From Alentia gelatinosa (lineage: Eukaryota; Annelida; Polychaeta; Phyllodocida; Polynoidae): a DNA stretch of 64,000 nucleotides. The notes below the pieces were generated by a model. The model was given only the letters and a program-made list of their open reading frames with translations, made no database searches and was not told the origin of the DNA. How positions within the stretch are numbered: position 1 is the first letter of the stretch; every line of letters starts with the position of its first letter. Of this stretch, positions 56,200 through 64,000 are shown piece after piece. The stretch is from assembly GCA_950022655.1 (NCBI GenBank), contig OX465582.1, forward strand, positions 88,289,801 to 88,353,800, written 5' to 3'. The position numbers and the translations under genes are program-made.

Positions 56200-57130
56200 A
56201 TTCATAGAATTCCTCTATAATATTCCAAGGGGTATTGCCCAAATAGAATGTAGCAGGTGCATACTCCATAGATATTTTCAAAGATGAGGTAAACCAACGT
56301 TATCTTTGAAATTAGATAATCAGCAATGTATAAGGTGTATAATAGTTCCTTTATTATCAATCGCATATAAAGTACCCATTGTGACTCTATAGGGACTCTG
56401 TAAACCACTACCCATTGTTTAATAACTGTCAGATACCATAGCCATGGTATACAGAATCAAAACCGTAGCATCCAAGCCATGGTATACGGGAAAATAGACC
56501 CTTTGTAAAAAGAAAAAAGTCCCTATCGATATACCCTATGATATGGCAATTCCCGCTTTTAATCAACTGGAGAAGATGGAAAATGAATATAACAAATGAT
56601 AGTTTTGTGGACGCGCGGCTCTGTAAACCACTCAATGTTGACGTTGTAATACACTCGCTGACATAGACAATAATCGATGGTTTTGTGGACAGGCGGCCGT
56701 AAACCACGAGAGGTTGACGCGTAGTAATACACGAGCGCTAGCGAGTGAATTACGAGGTCAACCGCGAGTGGTTTACAGAGCCGCCTGTCCACAAAATCAT
56801 CGTTTGTTGCATTTATTATCCATCTTTTCGAATAAATTAAACCCATTAATTGCCATATTGACGGGTGTAACAACAGGAACTATTTCTTTGCTCTATAGGA
56901 AAAGGGACTATTTTTCCCGTATACCATGGTTTTGAGGCCGTATACCACAGGTTTGAATCCGTATACCACAGTTATGGTATATGACAGGTTTTATACAATG
57001 GGTCGTGGTTTACTGAGTCCCCATACATTCTCAATGGGGGCTTTGTATACGATGGATAATAAACTTGTGTATTACTACGTATCAACCCCTCGTAGTTTAC
57101 GGTTGCCTGTCCACAAAACCATCGATTTTT
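56200..57130. mobile_element. cluster of TTTATTATCCATC-family elements with hairpins
   Basis: A body at 56813-57063 runs from TTTATTATCCATCTTTTC to CGATGGATAATAAAC. It is flanked by hairpins with TTTTGTGGACAGGCGG and GCCTGTCCACAAAA arms (56600-56812 and 57064-57125). The body ends in the sequence that is tandemly repeated in FBXO41 intron 1. Confidence 0.75.
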
Positions 57131-57312
57131 GTCCATATTCATACAATTCACTTTTGTTCAATAAAGAGTGAGATTATACTAATTTATCTTATTTATTTCT
57201 ACATACTTATGTGATGTTCAGTAAACTAGAGCCTCTCTTATGCGACCTTTCTCTTTTTGCCATAGTTCAGATTTTGCTGTGTCCCGTTTTTAATGTGACC
57301 TACAATATCTAG

Positions 57313-57511
57313 CATAGAAGACCCACATGTTACTCTTTCCACATGTACCGAAGAAATGCGCAGCGACACTGACCCAAGCAACCACTATTTTAGCTCTCAC
57401 TACCCTAAAAACCCACTCGGTCCTCACCACTCCAGCCATAAAAACCTCCCTGACACTTTCCACTCACTTTATCGGTGCCATAAAAATCATCAATCTTTGT
57501 TGGGCATGTGA
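57313..57511 (+). CDS. possible terminal exon, unknown gene
   Basis: After an acceptor-like CTACAATATCTAG, the frame from 57314 is open for 65 codons to TGA: IEDPHVTLSTCTEEMRSDTD, then His/Ser-rich sequence with LGPHHSSHKNLPDTFHSLYR. The composition is protein-like and it lies between repeats. There is no homology I can name, and another frame is also open, so this is tentative. Confidence 0.28.
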
Positions 57512-57767
57512 ACAAGAACAGGACACATAAGAGGGCTTTTCCTCTCGTGTTCTATGCGCTGAGTGCCTGTAAAAATCTTGAGGCGGTCAGGAAACCTGCC
57601 TGGTATTTGTATTCTCAGATTATCTATAGGTCTACACATGCACAGGTACGTAGTTTATTGTCCTGGGTGGTTAGGACTATGGAGAACACGTGCAGAGCTT
57701 ACCCAGTACTTGACACTTTATTTTTATATCAAAGGAGGGACAATATTCGGATGCTATCATACTGCTT

Positions 57768-58060
57768 TTATCTCACCACTGGTATTTCTGTCCCATAAGC
57801 TTAGCATTTGAAATTTGTTCTCCATGCCCTACGAGTATTACAGTCTGATCTCCATGGTCTATATCCTGTCCAAAGTCCATTCTTTTATTGTGCACAGGGG
57901 TGAGATGAATACAGAAAGCAACTCGTTTTGGTCAAAGTTGTTCTCCAACTCATTTGAGTGCTACGTGATATTCACTCAGCTGTTGCCTCATTCATATCAC
58001 ACCGCATCAATCTCGTGGAAAACGATAACTTTGACCAAAATGTGTTGATTCCTTCTTTAG
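57768..58060. mobile_element. TCTCACC-family element
   Basis: TTTTATCTCACCACTGGTAT, TCCCATAAGCTTAGC and CAGGGGTGAGATGAAT, then hairpin-like ACTCGTTTTGGTCAAAG and TTGACCAAAATGTG. Close relatives at 44650-44930 and 60355-60650. Confidence 0.7.
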
Positions 58061-58439
58061 TATGCTATAGGGCACAGAGTAATTGCTAGTTCCGCCATCA
58101 TCCGCCACGAAAATTGTAAGATAACTCCTCTGTAGTTTGGAAGACACCCGCTATCATCAGTTGTTATAATCTATAGATAATCGTGAGACAAGGCCAAAAA
58201 CCCTGTACGATAAGCTGGGAAAAAATTGGGGGGATAAAATCTAATTATATTCGGTCTCCCAACCTCGTGCTTTGTTTAGCGTCGGAGTTAGAATGGCTGC
58301 TTCCATAAGACAATAGCTATGTATAGCTACGATCCGACCTCTCCAACCAATAGATGAACGCTACACATGGTTCTCCATGACTTCTGTATAGTACACTTCC
58401 ATGACAATGATATACATACACAATATTGACTGGTTTTAG

Positions 58440-58890
58440 ATGCAAGGGGTCATATGCTCGGAGGAGTTTACGCGTAGTATTTATATATAACGTCCTGACC
58501 ATGCTGTACAAGTCACAGAACGAGATGTTAATTTACCGTTTGTACGGACCGAGGCGTTTACGCCGAGTTCCGTACAAACTGTAAATTAGCATCGAGTTCT
58601 GTGACTTGTACAAGTATGGTTGGACGTTATATATTTACTATATACCAGAAATATAAAAAAAATCAATTTAATTTTTCTTAATAACCAAAATTTCAATAAA
58701 TGTGTATGGCTAGGTGGTCCGTATTTTAGTGTACGGACGGACCAGTGGTCCATACAGTATTTTTACGATATACGCCAAAATGGTGCGTATTTACGGTATA
58801 TACGGCATGGGTATATAGTAATATCCGTGTGCATGCAAGGATATTGCATAGGGTCAACTCCGAAGAGCATACAACCGCTTTTATCTGAAA
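58440..58890. repeat. TTATTATCCACCT-family hairpin interrupted by a foldback element
   Basis: 58440-58479 and 58819-58890 together match the uninterrupted hairpin at 55060-55190 (ATGCTCGGAGGAGTT ... ATATCCGTGTGCATGCAAGG). The interruption is 58480-58818. Confidence 0.85.
58480..58818 (+). mobile_element. composite foldback element, TTTACTATATACC family, copy 2
   Basis: Hairpin arms TGCTGTACAAGTCACAGAAC and complement, then a body from TTTACTATATACC to GGGTATATAG. TA lies on both sides. Similar over its full length to 26039-26373. Confidence 0.85.
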
Positions 58891-59403
58891 CCAGTCTATA
58901 TTGTGTTTATTGTCTACCTTTTCCTGTCAAGTGGGGTATTGGTATTAGTTCGTTTAGGTACGCACTATTTTTCCATATGCACCGCCGGAACATGCAACAT
59001 ATCCGTATGCGCCGGGTATATCCATACACACTCCCTATGTATCAGGTATGGACACTTTATATTATAAAAAATTAGGTTTCTAATATTATTTCACCCTGCA
59101 TGTATAACATCATTAATTGATTAAATAACTCACCCAATTAGCCATTGAGTATTGGGTACACTACCTTCATGGCCGTGGAGTTTGAGTTCCTAATGTTAAG
59201 CTCATGGAGAAAATACTGGGGTGAGATGAATAGGAATATCTAACATCATGTCCTGATCTCATTGCATTAAGGAAAAATTTCCGACTATTGATGTCCAACA
59301 TCCCAAGTATATGCTTTCTGTAGTTTCTAACTGTAGTATCATTTTGCTGTAATATTATTATTTGCTTTTTGTAACATGACTATATATTTTGTTCTATTCC
59401 CAG

Positions 59404-59505
59404 TTTTATTTCGATGCATTAGAAAATCCGCCCAATACCTCACTGCAGGAATGCTGCCTGGAAAACCTGTTACTTGAATTTTGTTCAGAGGGAGGCATTT
59501 TATAA
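59404..59505 (+). CDS. possible terminal exon, unknown gene
   Basis: A strong acceptor (TTTTGTTCTATTCCCAG) is followed by 33 open codons, FYFDALENPPNTSLQECCLE and NLLLEFCSEGGIL, then TAA. No family recognised. Confidence 0.3.
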   Translation, partial: FYFDALENPPNTSLQECCLENLLLEFCSEGGIL

Positions 59506-59639
59506 ACGAACCGACCTGAATTTAAAAGAGAAAGTAATAGATTTTATATTGTGATATTCCATGTGATAACCCACTCTCCTAGCATAGACCTTGCTCTTTC
59601 TTTCCTGCAAGCGTTAGCACCGCGAAAGATCTGCTGGGA

Positions 59640-59830
59640 GAGTGGTGATAACCAGTGCTGTGATTGGCTGGACGGGACGCTGGCCTGGTGGCGGAGTCAA
59701 GCGGGTCATAAAGAAACCATCACCTGTGCCCTGTCCTTGACCTTGTTTGCCGGATCCCGACCTGCTATGACCTTCAAACAATCCTGGCGTTCTCCCAAAC
59801 TTACAGCGCATGCGCGTGTTACACAGTGAG
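59640..59830. promoter_or_regulatory. possible promoter block with NRF1-like and CCAAT words
   Basis: GC-richer than its surroundings, with the palindrome GCGCATGCGC at 59806-59815 (NRF1-type) and GATTGGCTGG (reverse CCAAT) near 59660. An open frame here (CDWLDGTLAWWRSQAGHKET) could instead be coding. Neither reading is well supported. Confidence 0.2.
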
Positions 59831-60354
59831 CGTTCCAGTTGAAAAATCTCTTCTTACCCAGCTGGCAACTTACCAGTATCACTTAGCCGCGGGCTGGACA
59901 ATCGTTTCAGAGTTTTCTTCGATTAAAAAGTAGCTGGTATAGTACCTTCTATAAATGCGCTATAGTAAATGCTGACTTTAGTTCAGTCAGTGAAACACCA
60001 GTCACCTATTACATGTTGGCTTTAAAAAGAGAACTCTAAGAAAGCTTTAAAATGTTATCTGAGCCCTTTTAAAACCAAGACAATGGTAAGTGTGACTAAG
60101 TAGGCTTGTGCAGACTTCTTGTAGCCACTGTGGGTAATTTGTAGACCCACAACAAGAAGACACCCTCAACCTTTTCTGCATATTTAAAAAATGTATGTGG
60201 TTAAAGGCAGATCTTTTTTGATAAATTACTCTTTTTATTCAAATATTCCAGAAACGTCTTTATGTGATCCTAAAATATCAATAAATTCTCTTAGACTGTG
60301 GGTATGTAACCCTCATTAGATATTTCCAGCTCATAGGTTGAGAATATGAAATTA

Positions 60355-60930
60355 TCTCACCCCTGGAATAAATGTCCATAGCCTTGACATTGGGAACTCT
60401 TTCTCCATGCCCCTACAAATATTGCAGTCCGTTCTTCATGGTATATATCCTGTGTGTTGTGCATTCTTTTAGTGTGTACAGGGGTGAGATAAATACAGGA
60501 AGGATCTCATTTTGGTCAAAGAAGTCATTCTCTAACTCGTTTGAATGCTACGTGATATTCACTCGGCTGTCGCCTCGTTCATATCACCCTGTATCAAACT
60601 CGTGGAGAAAGACGACTTTGACCAAAACTTGTTGGTTTCTTCTTTAGGTACTGGTAAGTGTTTGGTCCCATATGCCATCAGGTTTAGAGTCCTCAGGGAT
60701 ATGAACGAGGCGATAGCCGGGTGAATATTCTGATGCGCTTCAAACGAGATGGCTATTGGGGACACAGATGAAACATGAACATGTTTCTGATTTTGTCTTA
60801 ACCTGAATTTATGTATCTGTATATCACCCATTGAGTATGAGTTACTGTACTCTCATGACTGTTGAGAACGAGTTCTTAATGCTATTGTATTAAAGCCTAT
60901 GGACATTTATTCCAGGTTAAAATAATGAGC
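60355..60930. mobile_element. TCTCACCCC-family elements, two pieces
   Basis: TTATCTCACCCCTGGAATA to AGGGGTGAGATAAAT (about 60354-60495), a hairpin-like stretch, then ATGAACGAGGCGATAGC and TTGTCTTAACCTGAA with GCCTATGGACATTTATTCC. Confidence 0.65.
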
Positions 60931-61569
60931 ATATCTTGACAAGATCACTTTTCACACAACCATACGATTGGTTAATTTTCTTTCTTTTAAGCGATTTATT
61001 AAAGTCAAACTTGTACAAGTCCAGCCAGGTTCGGCTACGGCCGATATGCCACCTGGTCCAACAGGGAATCTCCGGTTTTCAGGTTTCCCTCTCAATTCTC
61101 AAAATGTCTATAAACTCTACTGAAATGAAGTGTAGGTCCATGGACCTGTACTCAGTCCGTGTTATGTCTATAGGGCACAGAGTGATTGCTAGTTCCGCCA
61201 TCATCCACCAGGAATTTCTGAGACAGTGACACTATAATCGGGGGAAACCCACTATTTTCTATTGTCATAATCTAAAGATAATCATGAGACGAGGCTAAAC
61301 CCTTTTATTGCAAAAACTTGTTTCAATAAAATCCATTGATAACTGGAGCTGCCACCTGGTGTTTTGTTTAGCGTTGGGGGGCACGATGGCAGCCCCAGGA
61401 ACATAATAGCTATGTGCCCTCTAGGCGGCCAGCAGCCAGTGGCGCCCAGTGACAAACCAGCGGCATCCTGTGTGTCCCAGGGCCTTGCAGAGTCAGGGGA
61501 CTTCCCCTGAACACACACTGCCTCCATGGTTTACTGCCAGTCTAATACTGTTGATATGTGGTAATGCCT

Positions 61570-61762
61570 GGAACAGGGATCTGTTTCAAAAGTCGAGTGA
61601 AGTCTCACCAGCGACACGTCGCATTTCAAAGCGAGCGGCCGCAACAGAGAGCGGCACATTGAATCAAAGCGGCAGCAAAACCGGTACCAATACCCAATAG
61701 CGAGCGGCACCTCCACCTTGACAGCGACGCTTCAAGTGCCATTGTTAGCTCTCGCTTTGGCG
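61570..61762 (+). other. GC-rich block ending in a donor-like site
   Basis: AGCGAGCGGCCGCAACAGAG and other CG-rich text end at TTTGGCG|GTGAGTATTC. It could be a 5' exon of a + strand gene running out of the window, with 63395 as a possible next exon, or an element. Confidence 0.2.
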
Positions 61763-61940
61763 GTGAGTATTCTCGTTTAGCACCCTCCCGACTTTTGAAA
61801 TAGCTCCCAGGTCTAGATACCTCTTATCAGTATAATGAGTTCACTTGAGACTTGCGCAAATCTGACAAAGGCCCCCATGGCAGGATGGGAGTGGTAGGAC
61901 ACAGGGACTGGGGCCAGTCTGGATACTTTGGCATAAAATA

Positions 61941-62345
61941 TATAATTATCCTACCCCTAATATAAAATCCCATAGGCTTAACATTGGGTTTCCGTATGTC
62001 ACGCTGACTGGCATACGGAGTTTTATATGCCACTAGTGGCATACAGCATTGTTATCACGTAATATTCCAAAATCGAGGAGATTGGGTAGGATAAAATCAA
62101 AACCTGATTCGTTTCAATCTTGGCCACCGCATGCCACTCCGGGAGTTTTGGCTACGCACTTCACTCGGCTTCACCTTGTGAAATCACTATGACAAACTCC
62201 AGTCATGGCATACGGTGGCCAAGATTAAAACTCATCCAGTTTTACGCTATTATCCTACCCCTAATATAAAATACCATAGGCTTAACATTGAGTTTCCGTA
62301 TGCCACGCTGACTGGCATACGGAGTTTTATATGCCACTAGTGGCA
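61941..62345. mobile_element. TTATCCTACCCC-family composite foldback element
   Basis: Body TTATCCTACCCCTAATATAA to TGGGTAGGATAAAAT, then a hairpin (arms AATCTTGGCCACCGCATGCC and GGCATACGGTGGCCAAGATT), then the start of a second body identical at its end (TTATCCTACCCCTAATATAA). Confidence 0.85.
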
Positions 62346-62496
62346 TACAGATATAAGTATTCAATATCAGAACCGCAAGTCGTACTGACTGAGGACACCA
62401 TCGACTACAATTCAATGGTTAAGGGCATGTTTGACAATATAGCTTCACAGAATAGAGTAAATGTATGATACTACACATTAAGGGGCTACAAAGTAT

Positions 62497-63045
62497 TTAT
62501 TACCCACCTATTACGGAGTCTTCATAGGAAATGTATAGGGCACCTGGAAACAACTACCCGAACATTCTGGCATGTCAGAATCTCCTGCAGGAGATTCCGG
62601 AAAAATAGTCCTGTCCATAATGAGGTCAAATCATCAGGAACTTCGAAATAAGTTTCTTGAATGTTCATTCAATGTTAGTTATTTAGAAGCAATCATAATA
62701 ATCTTATTTATCATCAGAAATCATTGTAATAATACACTTTGTATGCTAAAACTACAGGTAATGGCGAACTATATTATTGGTGTAAGTCTACACCGAATAA
62801 CTGCCACGCTTAACAGTGATGTGGTGTCTGGAACTAAATGTATTACAGAAACATTTTTATTGCAATAGATTTGTTATTAATCTTGTAGGTGGGTAATAAA
62901 TGCAATAACGACTGGTTTTGTATTCGAGTGACCGTAATCTCCTCGTAGTTGACGACGTAATATCCTCGCTAATCGCTCGGATATTACTACGCGTCAACTA
63001 CTCGGAGATTACGGCCACTCGTATACAAAACCAGTCATTATTGTG
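62497..63045. mobile_element. TTATTACCCACCT-family composite foldback element
   Basis: Body 62497-62902 from TTTATTACCCACCTATTAC to GTAGGTGGGTAATAAA. Hairpin 62903-63045 (arms ACGACTGGTTTTGTATTCGA and complement around CTCGCTAATCGCTCGG) follows at once. Confidence 0.85.
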
Positions 63046-63394
63046 TATAGATCACCACACTTGTTTTTGAGAGAATTGAAAAAGGCCATATTTTCCTGTA
63101 AATTTCCTATGTAAATGAAGCAAATGTGAATAGGCCTATTTACCTATTGGGTTTGGGTGAATTGGATAAACGTTAAAGTTACCAATTTTGTATTACAATA
63201 AATTACAATGAATTTGACAGATAATTGACAACATTTTGTCAACGTGAATTGTAGGATATGCCACCGTGAATCATAATATATATATATACATATATGTCAC
63301 CGTGAATTGTAGGATATGCCTTTAAATATGTCCATTGTTTCACTGGCCAGGCGCTACATCCTGCCAACTGACTATTCTTGTTTTCTATTTACAG

Positions 63395-63434
63395 AACACG
63401 CGGACCTTCACTTGGTGCTATACACAAAGGAGTC
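63395..63434 (+). CDS. possible 40-nt internal exon, unknown gene
   Basis: TTGTTTTCTATTTACAG gives a very good acceptor and GAGTCG|GTATTG a moderate donor. One frame reads HADLHLVLYTKES. If the donor is not used, another frame continues to a stop near 63492. No family recognised. Confidence 0.25.
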
Positions 63435-63534
63435 GGTATTGTGTTTCCTCCCTCATTATATTTAAATCCTTTGCTGCCAACTTGTGCATGATGTCACCAG
63501 GAAGTAGTTTATAACAGTGTTAACCAATGTGATA

Positions 63535-63912
63535 TAAAATTTTATTATCCATGGTATACAAAGTCCCCATTGAGAATGTATTGGGATTCAGCAAACCAAT
63601 ACATATTGTTTAAAAACTGTCAGAAACCATAACCATAGTATACGGATTCAAAACCGTTGTATACAGCCTCACATCCGGGAAAATAGTCCCCTTTTGCTAT
63701 AGAGATTAAAAAACGTCCCTATTGGTATACCATTTAGTATGGCAATTACTGGGTTTAATCAATTGGAGATGAGTAATGCATTAATAATACATTCGCGTAA
63801 TGCGTAGTTATTAGTAATACACTCGCTGACGCTTGTGTTTTACTACGCGTCAACCTCTCATGGTTTACAGCCGCCTGTCCACAAAACCATCGATTATTGT
63901 CTAAATAGTCAT
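63535..63912. mobile_element. TTTATTATCCATG-family element with hairpin, reversed
   Basis: TTTTATTATCCATGGTATAC, TCCCCATTGAGAATGTATTG, then the hairpin ACTACGCGTCAACC...GCCTGTCCACAAAACCATCG. Counterpart of the cluster at 56200-57130. Confidence 0.7.
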
Positions 63913-64000
63913 TAGATAGGCAACAATAGCTACGTATCGTTCGGCTGATCATAGTATTTAAAGGATACACTAATATTTAGAGTTATACATTATTCATGAT

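Overview
The window is animal nuclear DNA: short exons with GT-AG introns, one gene spread over about 24 kb, very high repeat content, tRNA-derived SINEs and fragments of several retrotransposon clades. Nothing bacterial or viral is visible. The repeat style (a SINE with an ACGTTAAA-type 3' end, many miniature elements, a Penelope-type fragment) fits a marine invertebrate, perhaps a mollusc or other lophotrochozoan; that placement is inference.

The one clear gene is a complete-looking homologue of FBXO41 on the + strand, 5,688-29,402. I joined 18 coding exons with consistent phase (3,021 nt, 1,006 codons plus stop). The protein has an N-terminal C2H2 zinc finger, a basic low-complexity stretch, a coiled coil, a Pro/Ser-rich linker with a 14-residue tandem repeat, an F-box and an LRR-like C-terminal half. 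It is the likely substrate receptor of an SCF (SKP1-CUL1-F-box) ubiquitin ligase. A possible 5' non-coding exon is not located. On the - strand at 455-946 there is a plausible two-exon small gene of unknown function, pointing away from FBXO41.

The introns (5.8-29.3 kb) are packed with repeats: a 67-bp array in intron 1, a LINE 3' end in intron 3, hAT-like and foldback elements in introns 5-7, a SINE plus foldback element in intron 9, a 1.15-kb inverted repeat with a nested pogo-like element in intron 11, a 34-bp array ending exactly at the acceptor of exon 14, and a 42-bp array after exon 16.

From 29.4 to 64 kb I find no gene I can name. This stretch holds miniature elements, telomere-like repeats (35.0, 38.3-39.0 and 44.5 kb), a 16-bp minisatellite (52.3-53.6 kb), a Penelope-like fragment (55.3-55.8 kb) and three or four exon-like pieces (57.3, 59.4, 61.7 and 63.4 kb) that may belong to an unidentified gene.

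The most interesting signal is a set of apparently related non-autonomous elements. Each joins a long palindromic hairpin to a body with about 14-bp terminal inverted repeats, and the terminal sequences form a graded series from TATTATTATATACCT to TTTATCTCACCCCT. Comparisons with uninterrupted paralogues inside the window support insertion of hairpin and body as one unit at TA. A second theme is that ends or interiors of these elements have repeatedly become tandem arrays.
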